The notes under the pieces: model-generated | Databases searched by the model: none | What the model was told of the DNA's origin: nothing | The model's input: only the letters and a program-made list of their open reading frames with translations | Assembly: GCA_025677825.1 (NCBI GenBank) | Contig: JAIXMO010000021.1 | Coordinates: 310,001 to 374,000 of the forward strand | Origin: Helicostylum pulchrum | Taxonomy: Eukaryota; Mucoromycota; Mucoromycetes; Mucorales; Mucoraceae | Length of the DNA stretch: 64,000 nt | Direction of reading: 5' to 3' | Position numbers and translations under genes: made by a program | Shown here: positions 1-11,793 of the stretch, piece after piece | How the letters are laid out: each line of letters starts with the position of its first letter | Numbering within the stretch: the first letter of the stretch is position 1

Positions 1-996
1 AAGTTTTTAAGCAACTAAAAAAAAAAGAACAATTCGTTTTTCGCTTTTATTAATTTCATTTTGGAGTTGTACGAAAAACGGAATCAGTGGAACGTTTTAA
101 GAGCTATATTTAAAAATATGAAAATAACGGAAGAGTGTAGCTTCGTGACCGCAGCAGCTTAGCAAAGCGGTTTTAGTATTAGTGAGAGAGAGAGAGAGAG
201 AAAAAAAAATTGGCTTGAATATCATTCCTAAAATTTGCTAGTGGTGGTGGCGGTAAGATAAGAAGGGTTCTTTGTGTTAGATCAAAAGCGGCGTTAGGGG
301 TTTGCGTATGTAGCTTGTATGTATCACATCACTTTATTTTATTATTTTAAAAAGAGACCGACAATAATGCTACTAGAAAAAAAGGATTTCAGCGAGAAAT
401 ATTTGCCAAGAAAAAAAAAGGCTTGCCGAGAATTCACAGCCAGATATATCTAAAATGCAATTGCATAGTAGACATTATATCCAATGATATAAATTTTTAA
501 ATAAAATGAACAATGCCCTACACATTTTTTATTTTTTACATCTTTTAAGCTGGTGCGACTACTCGAAAAAATACCGGTTGATACTTTATCCTTGTTTAGA
601 TCAGATAAAACAAAAGTAGTAGAAAATGACAGAATAGTTAATTTTAAACAGTAGACTCGAAACAACGTTATTAAAAAAAGGGTATGTGCAGTTTACATAT
701 ATGGGATCCAGTAAGTTAAAGTTTAAAACTAAAATATGCAAGCGAAATATACTTTATTGTGTTAAAAAAGAACACTGAGGAGTTAAACATCACACCACAT
801 GTATTTTTAGAACCAAAATGTACATGTACCACAAATAAAATAAATTGTTTCATATGTTAAATACTACATAAAATAAAAAAAAGTAAAGGAGAGGAGAGGT
901 ATGTATGTAGATAAGTGCTTTTTTTAGAAGGTTTTGAGTAGAGGAGAAAATGACAGTAATTAGTATATATAATAAAAGGAATGTATGTATATGTGC

Positions 997-1049
<53 letters not shown>
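1..1049. other. Intergenic, A/T-rich, no gene seen
   Basis: Low-complexity A/T-rich DNA with many stops in all frames. Short ORFs here are composition artefacts. The right edge is a dinucleotide repeat that runs up to the stop codon of the next gene. Confidence 0.6.
1001..1048. repeat. (GT)24 microsatellite
   Basis: An uninterrupted GT dinucleotide run, preceded by a few imperfect units. On the minus strand it begins two bases after the methyltransferase stop codon, so it forms the start of that 3' UTR as (AC)n. Confidence 0.95.
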
Positions 1050-1050
<1 letters not shown>

Positions 1051-2589
1051 TAAGCTGGTTTTTGAGCGCTAAAATACAAACTACGTAAAGAAGTATTGTA
1101 ATCATCACATTCATCAATGGCTTTTGATAAAACACGCGAATATTCTTGTTCCGATAAGCCATTGAATTTACATAACCAACGTTTTGCTTCTCTAAATTTT
1201 CGTTCAGTTAAATCTCTTTGTAAATAACCCGTTTCTTTTAGCACTAAAATAATAATTATATAAACAGGTTAAATGCGACATAATATATATAATATAAATA
1301 TATAAAAAGAGAAACCTTTTACCTTTATCAGCAGGCCATTCACCAATCGGTAGGTCCTTGTGTTCATGTTGAATATTGACATACCCAGTGTCTTGTAAAA
1401 ATGAGCCTAATTGGTTATTTGTGTTACGATCGAATTTGATAGCTTCGTATAAACGGTCCGCCCATTCTTCCATGATGGTAAAATACGGGCCTATTGATTT
1501 ATACGTAACATCTATTAGATAGTTAAGTATATAATAAAAGAGAGGAGAATAATGTTTTTTTTTATTACCGTGTTCATAAATTTCGATATACCCACCTGGT
1601 TTTAAAATACGATGAATTTCTTTAAATAGACTGATCCATTTCGTCACTGGCGAATTGACTAGATAAACATCCCTCATGATAATGTAGTCAACTTGATTAT
1701 CTTTAAACTTTTTTAGGCCTGTTTCACCTAAATGAATCATTGCATTTTGAAACGAAAAATTCTTTACTGTGCTTGTAATACTTGATACTGTAGCTGATTC
1801 ATAATCAATACCGATGACTTTGGCATTAGGAAATTGTAAAGCAATTTCGATATCCCAGACAGCTATACATACACATGTTAATAAGAATATATTTAAATAT
1901 ATAAATATATATTTACCTGAAGAACAACACCAATCAATTATAAGTTTAGGATCATGTAATGGTACTTTAAAGTTACAGCCCCAAGTACGCTTTAATAAAT
2001 AATGCTATAATATCAAGAATTAGTCATATGTAGTCAATTACAAAAAGAGAAATCATTACTTGTCTATGCCTCCTAAAATAAGAAGAAGAAGAAAAAAAAA
2101 GAGTTAGTAACATCAAAAGAGTTTATACACACGTGTAATTTACCTGTCACGGTCTCTTCTTCTTTCAGGACTTGTTTCACATAGCATGTATAGTTCTTTG
2201 AGCATGGATTGACTGGAATAATCACGGATGATATCCGCCTGATTTTCAGAAATATGTGTACTTGTAGTAGAAGTAGACGAGATAGTTGTGATATGATCGA
2301 CCTGCGATATTTGTTGACTCTTGTTACTTAGCAAGGTCATTTGACTATCTGTATACTTTTCAATTAAAGGAATCTCATGAACTGAATCTTCATATAAAGT
2401 AGAGCAAGAACTTTGTTCCTTTAGTATACTCGCACTACTTTGTTTATGTTTTTTTCTTTTATCTAGACTTTTGCTCCAAGTATGAAGTGACCCTGTTGAA
2501 CTAAACCGGCTTATACTTGAACGTGTCCTGACTGATTTACCGTCTTGGTTTTCTCGACTCGACATATTTCCCATTCCCTTTTCATTCAA
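1050..2589 (-). CDS. SAM-dependent methyltransferase (six exons)
   Basis: Class I S-adenosylmethionine-dependent methyltransferase of the fungal LaeA/UMTA-like type; the substrate cannot be told. Exons on the minus strand: 2589-2144, 2072-2060, 2004-1917, 1862-1569, 1511-1323, 1243-1050, giving about 407 aa. The first ~150 residues are Ser/Thr-rich and look disordered. The fold starts with RQHYLLKRTWG, then KLIIDWCCSSAVWDIEIA (motif I region, where a DxGxGxG would be expected but Asp-Trp-Cys-Cys-Ser-Ser is found), VIGIDYE (motif II), VDYIIMRDV (motif IV) and ILKPGGYIEIYEHG (post-motif). The degenerate motif I may mean altered SAM binding. Exon 2 is only 13 nt; without it the frame breaks. The start is the first Met of a long open first exon; MSSRENQ a few codons later is an alternative. 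Family assignment is firm, biological role unknown. Confidence 0.82.
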
Positions 2590-2677
2590 AAGAAAAGAAA
2601 AAAGGAGCGGGTAAAAAAGAAAAAAAAATTGACAGCTATTTAAAACAAAAAAAGCAGGTACAAAAAAGAAGACTACT

Positions 2678-3678
2678 TTATTCCTCTTTTAACAAATCCA
2701 TAGACTCTGATCTCTTTCTATCTTTACTAGGTGGGTCAGTAACAACAGTCAACATATAAGCTGAAGCAGCTTGTACGATACCATAACAAACAATACCAAT
2801 AATTGGTAATCGAATAATAATATAAGCAATTGCTGAAAATCCAAATAACACATCCTTACGTCCACTAAACCATCCTCTCTTTTCTCTATGGCTCATTTGC
2901 ATACGAATAAAGTATGGTGCCAACAATTCTCTCATCAAGGATCGCATACCAATTAATGCTCGAACCAATCTCATAGTTGCCCAATGAGGTAAAAAGAAGA
3001 AACAAACACCTACTGCAATACCCTGTGTTTTACCTAACGCTCTATAAGTAGTATAAGCACCTATATAAATAAATAAAAAATGATTAGTTTGCATGTATAT
3101 AAATATGATTTTATATATACCATACCTGCTAGTGGAAACACGAATCGGCCAACAAACGGCACCCATGACAAAATTACCAGCAAGATCCCAATCCGAAGCT
3201 TCTTCCAGGTACGTAAAGTATAATCCTTCATATCTACCCAATACCTCTTTTTAAACTTTTGTTGAGCTAACACTGAAGCATAAGGATCTCTTTCAGGATT
3301 TTGAGCATCTAAAAACCTTAATGATTCCATAAATAAGTCATCAAGTGGTTTAGGATAGATATAACGCATAAATAATAGTGCCAAAAATGGAACAGAAGCA
3401 ACAATTTCGCGCACAAAACGATTGGTTGATTCTAATGCGTCGTCTGCTCTTGCTGTCTTTTCACTTGCCGAAAACCAAAGTACAAAACGTACAACATGAA
3501 TAGGAATGGCAATGAGGACATTGGTAAGTCCCAAAAGAATAAAGGATACAATCGACAAGTAAATGAATATTTTTAAGAACCGTTGTTTACGAATATTGGG
3601 GTTTTGCATTACAATCGTAATGCCTTGAACAGCATATATAGCTCCTTCTTGTAAACCTCTAAGTGTCCACCGAGCCAT
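2678..3678 (-). CDS. RRT8/LDS-like multi-pass membrane protein
   Basis: Two exons (3678-3126 and 3060-2678) give about 311 aa. The protein has several hydrophobic spans: around residues 35-60 (YLSIVSFILLGLTNVLIAI), 105-125, 165-190, 220-235 and 265-285, with an RGWFSGR loop and a charged C-tail (KDRKRSESMDLLKEE). Overall plan and spacing resemble the EI24-like RRT8/LDS1/LDS2 proteins of yeasts, which sit in lipid droplets or the outer spore wall; this is recognition by eye, not a search. The intron at 3125-3061 has GTATGG and TATAG ends. It lies 89 bp from the methyltransferase start and is read in the same direction, so the two need separate promoters within a very short spacer. Confidence 0.6.
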
Positions 3679-4060
3679 CTGCTATTAAATAAAGAAAAAA
3701 TAAAAACGATAAACAGTTACAAGCACTTCTTGGCAAATATATATGTCGAACAACAATGGCGTGACTTGTATTATTTTCTTTTTTTCCATCTGTATCATGT
3801 AATACATTTGATTCTTTTACTGCACAGTGAAAGAAGAAAGAAGAAAGCTTATACTATACTATACTATACTATACATTCCTTTACATTCAATTAATTGACT
3901 TGTCCATTATCGAACCTATATTTTGTAAGTAACATGTACGTTTTTTCAGCAACAACAACACAAAAAAGAGATATACATGTTGTCATCAAGTTTACTCTAA
4001 AAACGGACGAAATCATACGAGATAAAATTGATATTTTCTGCTTTTTTATTCAATACATTT
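3679..4060. other. Intergenic with short (ATACT)n repeat
   Basis: Spacer between the RRT8-like gene promoter side and the 3' end of the BolA gene. It contains about five units of a 5-bp ATACT repeat near 3850-3873. No coding potential beyond short open runs. Confidence 0.6.
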
Positions 4061-4448
4061 TTATTTGGTCTTTTCCCACTCTTCGGGTGTATATGGTTTC
4101 TATTTTATTAAAAATAAATAAATAAACTGACGTTTAAAAAAGACATGTCTTTCTTACCTGAGTAAAAGCATGGACTTTGCTAATCTCTTCCTTCAAGGTC
4201 TCATTTACAAGCTTATGTCTAGCTAAACGACCTTTACCTTCAAATACTGGTGATACAATAATAACTTCAAACATTTGACCACAACCAGCTGATAAATCTT
4301 CAACAACCTAAATCAATAATACTTTTGCCATTAGAATATATACGCACATAAAAAAAATGCGTAAATAAATACGTACAACGTGTTGTGCTTGAAGACGTTC
4401 AATAATAATTTCTCGAAGTGATTCGACTGTGATTCCAGAGTTAGCCAT
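4061..4448 (-). CDS. BOL2: BolA-like protein (BOL2/FRA2 type)
   Basis: Three exons (4448-4377, 4307-4158, 4099-4061) encode 86 aa, normal for the family. BolA proteins partner with monothiol glutaredoxins (Grx3/4) to bind [2Fe-2S] clusters and, in yeast, signal iron status to Aft1/2. The sequence shows the BolA core: [20 protein letters not shown] with the Cys-Gly pair of the FRA2/BOLA2 loop, [15 protein letters not shown] (RHxxVN helix with the cluster-ligand His) and [10 protein letters not shown], then a short tail [12 protein letters not shown]. The DLSxGCGQ pattern and the VHAF ending fit the cytosolic FRA2 form better than mitochondrial BOLA1/3; there is no transit peptide. The last coding exon is 39 nt and is easily missed. 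Confidence 0.9.
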
Positions 4449-5300
4449 AATGATACTGTATACAATAAAGGAAAAGAAAGAAAAAGAGAAAAAAAAAACC
4501 TTTTTTTTTTTTTCCCGTGTAGAGTTGTTGGGGATAATTTTATATCCGCTAAATAAGAAGTGGTCACTTGGAGACGTCGTCCAGTACCAATATGCCTTCT
4601 TTTATAGCCTTGTATCTTACTTTATTTAATTGCCAGTTATATTTTCTTTTCGTACAGTAGCGGCTCTATTTTAACGCTATTATGTTAAAGGGTGGTATCC
4701 AATTTCACAAAACTACTAAATAAAGCCGAAAAATATGGAAAGATAGTTCTATATTCAGTAATACAAATGCTGCACGAGTGTTTATTTTTTACACCTATTC
4801 CAATTGAAAATTTAATATCTTTTTTGTTGTTGCACTCTGGTAGTTAAAATACTTCTTTTTTTTTTGTATGTGTGAACCAAAACGTTCTGTGCTCCTAAAT
4901 AACTGACAGTACTCAAATACTTTGGCAAGTATTCAGAAAACTATTTACTGCTAATTGCATTACTTATAAGTTGCTATTTATTTATGGATGTATAAAAAAA
5001 AAAACTATATTATATTGTAACTTGGAATATGCACTTGTGCCGTATTTTTGTCGCTGGATATATAATTACTCCGCGTACCAAGACGAGACATGAAAGTATT
5101 CTGTACAACAGATGGTATAGGTACGATGCAGACGAGCATATCCATCAATACCACGCAACATTCTTCCTGTACACTAGGATTAAAGCAGCTCGATTTACTA
5201 AAGGCACGTCCCAATTTCCGTTTACAGTAGAAAAAAAGCATGTACCGAGCCATTATGCCTAGTGCTATATTATTGACGTCAGTTTTTATCCGGTTATGCA
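4449..5300. other. Intergenic, no gene supported
   Basis: A/T-rich spacer upstream of the BolA gene. Overlapping open runs on both strands around 5005-5300 show no recognisable domain and no flanking splice signals. A short stretch on the minus strand is unusually rich in Cys and Met, but no family was recognised. Confidence 0.5.
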
Positions 5301-5309
5301 AGTTCCCCT

Positions 5310-6125
5310 CTTATTTGGATTTGTTTGTTATGGCTTGCTAAGCAGATTACATCTTTTATTGTTGTGGAACCTGAATCTAGACCCCCTCTTTTTCATGCAC
5401 TTGCCACAGACCTGAATGAGGCGTCCAATCAATCACTAGAACTTGGAGAAAAATTGCAATGGTACATCGGCCTATTTAATTCTTATTAGGTCAATTGGAT
5501 GCATTGCCGCAACTGTGATCATGTTATTACCAGAGTAAATTCAATTAGTTCTGCTGAAACGCGTCCTGTAGTAGGCAAGACTTTATAATTAGATATGCTT
5601 GGTATTCATATTCGAGAAACTGGGAGGAGGAAATACACATGTGATTACTTTAGTTTACATGAGCTTTTTGATTTACCAGGTAAAAAAAAACTACCAAAAG
5701 ATTTCAGTTTCCAGTTTTGGGGATAACATTTTTTTTTTAGCTTGTACATAAATGATATTCCGGATGCTTGTCATCATAACTATGACCAGGTACGAATTGA
5801 TTAAATTACCTTGTTAAGAAATTAAAACGGGTGAATTGGCTCAGCAAACCGAAATATATGCAGTAGTTTATCAGCCTCATTACCCTGTATAGTGCATTTC
5901 TTTATCAAGTGCTCTAGTAGAGAGTATACACGAGAAGTAGCAGAATGTGGTTGGGTAAATGACAATGATTTATTTGCTGGTAGAACAACCTACTAATAAT
6001 AATCATAACATTCAAATAATTAGAACACTCGCATTTAATGGAAGCTGATATGATGAATATGGAAGGTACGGAAAATGGCTGGGTCGATGGAGACCAAGAA
6101 CCCAATGTAGAAACCTGAAACATCT
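5310..6125 (+). pseudogene. Degenerate coding relic with a CxxC motif
   Basis: Successive plus-strand frames read like protein but are broken. From about 5320 an open run includes QITSFIVVEPESRPPLFHAL and LELGEKLQWYIGLF, then an in-frame TAG at about 5487, followed by WMHCRNCDHVITRV, which has a possible zinc-binding CxxC. Further segments (IRETGRRKYTCDYFSLHELF near 5600; LYINDIPDACHHNYDQ near 5745) are separated by plausible introns with GTAAAA or GTACGA donors and TTTAG-like acceptors. The end is an acidic tail (ENGWVDGDQEPNVET) stopping at about 6118. The family was not recognised. It may be a decayed gene or transposon remnant; if the stop is an error it could be a real multi-exon gene. 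Confidence 0.4.
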
Positions 6126-7376
6126 AATCAAGACAAAGAAAAATCTATTAATATGACAGTTGTTCAACCTTTCTATTAAAGCCTCTATTACTTTTTTTTT
6201 TTTGTGCTGTTGATAATGAACTAAATGATCCAAATAAAGCTGCGTAATTTTAGAAATTACTAAATAAGTTTCCCAAGTTCAGTAGCTGAGAAACACTTTT
6301 TTTTTTATATTTGTGATTACATTATTGTATTAAGCGTATTTTTGGAATAATAATAAAACACGGTGCGTGCTTCCTCGGAGAGGGATACATCTAATTCGAA
6401 AAAAAAAAAGAGGGGGTGGGAGAGGCGCTAAATGTCAAAACAAGAAATTGTATTTCGTGACTACCGAAATATTTTTGATATACCAGCTTTTTGTGTGTAG
6501 TGCTTCGTACAACCCCTTTTTTTGCGGTTACACGTACGCGATGTACTTGACAACGCCCTTTCTACTTTTCTTAAGCCCAAATGAGAATTTACCAAGACGG
6601 ATAAACAAATATCAAATAATCCATAATTATTTTGAAATATAAATCTATAAAAATAAAAAACTTATTATTTGACAAATTAGATCACAATACTTTCTTTGCT
6701 AAAAGCTTACTCTTTATTTTTCTTTCCGCGATATATACTTGACACACTATATTAATAGTTGAAAAAGATATATTCCTTTGTTTATAACGTATTCTTTTTT
6801 TAAAAAATAAAAATTGCCAAGTTTACACCAACCTTGGCAAAAAAAACAAAAAAAAAAAAAAAAAAAAAAAGTCCACGCAGTTGAATTGAAAAGCTTCGGC
6901 GCTTAATAAAAAACAGGCGGATGCTTAGCATAAAAAAAAAGTTAACAGATCAAAAAAGTATATAATAAGAAAAAAAAGCCAAGTCTCTTATGTACCAAGA
7001 AAATGGATGCACCTTTTTTTTTTCTCTCCACGTGTATGCACTCTGCCTTTAAGCTTTTTTTGACCTTAAACTGGTAATATTAACATTAAAGAGAGAAAAG
7101 AAAAGAAACACTTTTTCCTTAAAAGATTTATTTACCAATCTTTTTTTTTTTTACGTAAAAAAAATAAAGACGCCTAGTATATATTGGCGACAAACTGCAT
7201 AAGTGTATATATATATATATATATATATAAAGAAGAAAAAGAAAGAGAGAGAGAAAAGAACAGAAAGTATGTACTTGCCAAGATTATGGCGCGATAATAA
7301 TAATAAAAAGGGGGGAGGGTTATGGTTATAGAGAGTGTATATGGGGATAGGGTTATATGTATAATAAAAAGAGAAA
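6126..7376. other. Intergenic, low-complexity
   Basis: Long A and T runs (e.g. 6841-6870), a (TA)n run near 7206-7228 and no supported gene. This is the 3' flank of the zinc-finger gene. Confidence 0.6.
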
Positions 7377-8007
7377 CTATCTGGTATGAATTTTTTCATG
7401 GCGTTTCATGTCATATTTTCTTGCAAAAGGACGACTACAATGACTACATTTAAATATCTTTGGTCTATGAGGGTTGTGAGTAAGCATATGCTCAACTAGA
7501 TTATGTCTACGTTTTGATCTGTAATGAATTTATTATGTTAGTGCAAGATACAAAAAAAAACTTAATTATTTCGTATTACCTATGACTGCAAACAGGACAA
7601 ATGTGTTTCTTTTCAGTTGCCGCAGTTATTTTTTTGTTAGTGCTTTGTTCTACAGGACCAAATAGATCCATCATGGAATAATAGTCCGAATGTGCGGTAT
7701 GGTAGGTATCAGATAGCAGAGGAGATGGAGTAGAGTAAGGAGACAAGTGTGGAGGAATAGAAGAAGGAGAGGCTTGGTATAAATCAGAGGCAGTAACAAT
7801 AGAGAAATTGTCGTCCTGCAAGACGTTATTGTTAGACATTGGTAATTCGAATTCAATAAATTCTACTGCAGTAGCATTATTACTGGTAGGGTAGACCATA
7901 GGTTGATTATATTGCATATGTTGTTGTGGATAGTACCAATAGCCTGATTGATAATAAGAATGTTGTTCTTGAATTGGTAAAGAGATAGGATAATTACAAC
8001 AAGACAT
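7377..8007 (-). CDS. C2H2 zinc-finger transcription factor
   Basis: Two exons (8007-7580 and 7518-7377) give about 189 aa. Residues 1-130 are rich in Gln, Tyr, Pro, Asn and Ser, typical of a fungal activation region. The C-terminus has two adjacent C2H2 fingers: CPVCSHRSKRRHNLVEHMLTH, whose code spans the intron, and CSHCSRPFARKYDMKRHEKIH, ending three residues before the stop. Two closely spaced terminal fingers are the layout of Msn2/4-, Com2- or Rgm1-like regulators that bind short GC-rich elements; the exact orthology cannot be decided. It is probably nuclear. It is transcribed away from the rhodanese-like gene, sharing a ~400 bp divergent promoter that contains an ATC microsatellite. Confidence 0.85.
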
Positions 8008-8413
8008 GAGAAGAAAAAGAGAAAGAGTAAAGAAAAGGTGATTGACAATGACTCAAATGATGGGTTATTTATACCTGTAATTAAAATTAAGGTAGTGTCT
8101 ATCATCATCATCATCATCATCATATATATAAATATATATATAAATGGGTTATTTTTTTTTAAACTTTGTGAGGTTACATTTTTTTTTTTAGTAAATAATA
8201 CACAATAATGCATAGTAAAACTTGTACATTTCACCAACGAGGCTTTGACATTTGCGCAAGGTATTACTAATTACCCTTAAACGACAGGTTGTAATTCAAT
8301 CTATTTTTACCTGGCTCAAGGTGACTGTTTTAACGACAATTATAGATCCAGGGAATCTAAAAATACTTGGGGTCTTTCTTCCAGCACTACTCTATGTTTA
8401 TATTACACGCTTA
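8008..8413. promoter_or_regulatory. Shared divergent promoter region
   Basis: About 400 bp between the divergently read zinc-finger gene (-) and the TrhO-like gene (+). It contains (ATC)7 at 8101-8122 next to a TA-rich stretch and two T-tracts. No specific binding site was identified. The open frame before 8414 (from about 8252) is in frame with the TrhO-like gene but lacks an ATG. Confidence 0.45.
8101..8122. repeat. (ATC)7 microsatellite
   Basis: Seven perfect ATC units followed by TA-rich sequence, inside the divergent promoter. Confidence 0.9.
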
Positions 8414-9674
8414 ATGTTTAAATATATCATTGGAAACGTAACCCCACTTACCAGAAAAGGAACACTACCAAATTTTTATAGTCTTCTTGTTACAAGACGC
8501 TTTCTTTCCAAAACTTTTAAGCCAATAGCTTTTTATTCTATTGTACCTTTAACAGAAAGTAGAGTATTGACATTACGAAATGTACTTGAAAAAGACTTGA
8601 GTTCGTTAGGTGTACTAGGTAGAATTTACATAGCTCCTGAACAAGGTGTTGGAGGTATCAATTGTCAAATGGCAGTACCTGCAGATAAAGTTGATTCAGT
8701 AAAAGAGTTTTTTGATGGGTTTAAAAGCGATTTTGGTACAATAGAGTATACGCAAGGTATGCAAGATACCTCTCAACCTAATTTTAATAAATTACGTGTA
8801 CTTGTAAAGAAAAATGTAAGGTTCAAAATAAACAATATACCCTCCTTTTTTTCTCTTCAAACAAATAAGACTTCTTCTATTATTAGTTAGTGTCAATTCG
8901 TCAACATGTCACAACACAAGACCTTGTAGTGCAGCCTCATCATCTGACTCCGGAGGACTGGCACACACAATTGAGTCAACAGAAAGACGAGGTGTTTTTA
9001 TTAGATATGCGTAACCAATATGAGTAGTAAGTGTAATTATTTTTAGAAAAGTTTGATTTGCTGATCATAGCCACACACACACCCTCTTTTTCTCTATAGT
9101 AATGTAGGACATTTTGACCATGCTATTAAAATGGATGTAGATACCTTTAGAGAGGGTATTCATTTACTAGACCAATTGGTTGCTGACAAATCGAAACAAA
9201 AAGATATTTTCATGTACTGTACAGGAGGTATCAGATGCTCCGTTGCCGGATCTTATTTACGAAAAAAGGGATATGAAAATGTTAAAATGGTAAAGTTTTA
9301 TAATTAATTTACATTCTCTTTTTTTTTAAAGTATTTCTTACTGATAGCTAAAAGGTGGTATTAATGCTTATGGACATTATATTAAAGAAAGTACAAAGAA
9401 TTCATTATTTAAAGGTAAAAACTTTACTTTTGATGGTAGAAGAGGAGAAGCCATTACAAATCACGTCTTGACGCAGTGTTATCACTGCGGTTCTTCTTGC
9501 GACCATATTACCAATTGTGTCAATACCAGGTGCCATTTATTATTTGTACAGTGTGAAGCATGTAAATCTAAAATGAAGCATACTTGTAGTGATCATTGTC
9601 ATAGTGTTTTGGAAGGAAAAGAAGAGTATCAATTAGATTATGATTACCACAGACAAGTTGCAAAAGCGTGGTGA
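8414..9674 (+). CDS. TrhO/TSTD2-like rhodanese-domain protein
   Basis: Four exons (8414-8815, 8886-9026, 9110-9289, 9348-9674) encode about 349 aa. The order matches bacterial TrhO (YceA), which makes 5-hydroxyuridine at tRNA position 34, and animal TSTD2: an N-terminal acylphosphatase-like domain (FYSIVPLTESRVL, GRIYIAPEQGVGGINCQMAV, then KLRVLVKKN), a rhodanese domain (VFLLDMRNQYEYNVGHFDHA, active-site loop YCTGGIRCS with the catalytic Cys) and a C-terminal zinc-binding part (CYHCGSSCDHITNC, CEAC). The start is the first in-frame ATG; the Arg/Lys-rich, acid-free first 40 residues could be a mitochondrial targeting signal. Upstream in-frame open sequence lacks an ATG. Substrate in fungi is inferred only. 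Confidence 0.85.
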
Positions 9675-9831
9675 CACACATGCTGTATAACAAAATAATT
9701 AGGTTTCTGTAATTGGGCACGTTATTTCATTTCTTCTTTATTATATTACTTTTCCAAGTTATTAAAAAAAAGAATAATAAATTAAAAAAAAAATATACTC
9801 TTTTTGACATATATATACATATTCCTGAGTA

Positions 9832-11793
9832 ATGCCTATTTTACGAGATTCTCGAACACCTAGTATACCTCATCGATCTCCATTTCGTATTCGAGATTCG
9901 CATATGGCAAAAATACAACAGTCTTCAAACGGTAAAATACATAAAGTTTTTTTTTTTTGAGATGATGCTGAACTATTTTATTTTTTTAAAATGTAGTTGA
10001 TAGATGGAGTTTCTCCATGGAGTTGGGTAATCTATGGAATATGAAACCAGTCGAAAACTATGATACAAAGTTTAACGACGAAAAGACCAGTATGTTTTCT
10101 TCAGGAAATTTGCTTACACAATTACTAGTATCACAAGCTCTACTCGATTCAAACCAATTTGAGATATTGTCATTCGAGAAATTGGATAATTTAAAAAAGG
10201 TAATACAAGACTATATTAACACCATTTTTTTCATATTTTTTTGTTGTTGTTAAACTATCAAGTATAGGAACAAGTCGAATTACATCAACACATCAATAAC
10301 ATTTCAAAGAGTATAGAATTAGAACGACGTATTAAGAATATATCAAAATCGTTGGAAAATATCAATTTAAAAAACAGTAGAAATTCAATACTTTATTTGG
10401 AAAGACAACGACAAGGCAATGACGATAAAATAAACCATTTATCAAATCTGGTGGAAGATTTAAAATTTAAAGAGATTAATATGAAAAAGATTATATTGCG
10501 ACATACTGCTGCTGTGTTGAATAAAGGTATTCAAAATATTGAGTCAACTCCTACTCCTACTACACCTGTAAATCACCATTACAATGATAATATTGCTTTA
10601 TTGGAATCTGAATTAAATCACGTATCGAGTAAAGTAGATTGCCTGTTATCGGATTATTGTTCTTGTACCAATATACCTAGTCATCCACTTCAAAAAATAC
10701 AATTGTTGGATCAACAGCTGGCTGTAGTTTCCAAGAGGTACATAACATAAAGTGTATACAACTGTAAATAAAACTAACCTAATATAATAGTAATAGTAAC
10801 AGTATGAATCAAATAGATGACAATGAAAATAAACAAAAATTACTATCGATCGAAAAAGAACGAAATGTTCTACTATCAAAATTAGTGGATATGGAATTAA
10901 AATCCTCCAAACTACTAGCGACCATGACATCTTATTCAGGCCGACAACGAGCACTTAAATTCGAATTATTACATTTTAAAGGTGAATCGATAGAATTACA
11001 AATCTGGGACAGATTACGAGAAAAGCAAGAATATACCAATATACCACCAGCACCAGCACTTATCACTGCAATTGATACCAACCAATATAAACAACAATTA
11101 AAAGAACAATCTTTATTTTACGAATCTAATATAGAACAACAAAATATAACATTGGAACAAAATAGTCAACAATGTCATCAACTTGAATTAGATTGTCAAA
11201 GGTTAAATCTCGAAAAATCAAATATGGATAATTTAATAAAAGAAAAATCAAGAGCATTAGATCAACAGGATAATCAAATCAGTAGATTAAATGCAGATAT
11301 AAGAACTCAAAAACAAGTGAAAAATGAACCTTATCGGCCCGAAAGCAATCAAGAAAAGGAAAGGTTAAAAAAAGTGTTTGCGGCAAGAGAAGAAGAATGG
11401 ACACAACATACACATAGTATGGAAGATAGTTTTGATGAATTATTAGAAAACTTTGATAAATTAACAAATACAGCCATTGAATTTGATTCACATCGTATGA
11501 GATATGATCGTACAGTAGATGATCTCAATCAAAACATTCATCAACTTGAATTAGAACTTATTGAAGAAAAAGTAAAACGTATTGGATGTAGTCAAAGTGA
11601 GCCGACAACAACAGCCTTACTTCGAAAAGAATTTCGTGTATTAGTAGCCGATATTAAACGATCACATCAAGAGCGAATGGATCAAGAAGCACAAGAAATT
11701 AAAAGGTTACAATCACAGTTACAAGAATTACAAGATTCAAATGCAAATCATAAATTTACTGGTTACAGCATGGCTATTCAAACAGATTTTTAA
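9832..11793 (+). CDS. Uds1-domain coiled-coil protein
   Basis: Four exons (9832-9931, 9997-10199, 10268-10737, 10803-11793) give about 587 aa. The region LLTQLLVSQALLDSNQFEIL followed by a Glu/Lys-rich helix matches the pattern of the Uds1 domain (up-regulated during septation), found in fungal coiled-coil proteins linked to septation and the cytoskeleton. The rest is almost all heptad-like coiled coil rich in Gln, Glu, Lys and Leu, with a Thr/Pro linker (ESTPTPTTPVNHH) and breaks near the intron sites. The C-terminus ends MAIQTDF. No enzyme motif is present. The first exon is short and basic (RDSRTPSIPHRSPFRIRDSH). The domain call rests on visual resemblance; the coiled coil is certain. Confidence 0.75.

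Noticed and set aside
857..1162. Minus-strand ORF with a Thr-His repeat
   Set aside because: It is the translation of the (GT)n microsatellite and overlaps the real end of the methyltransferase gene in another frame.
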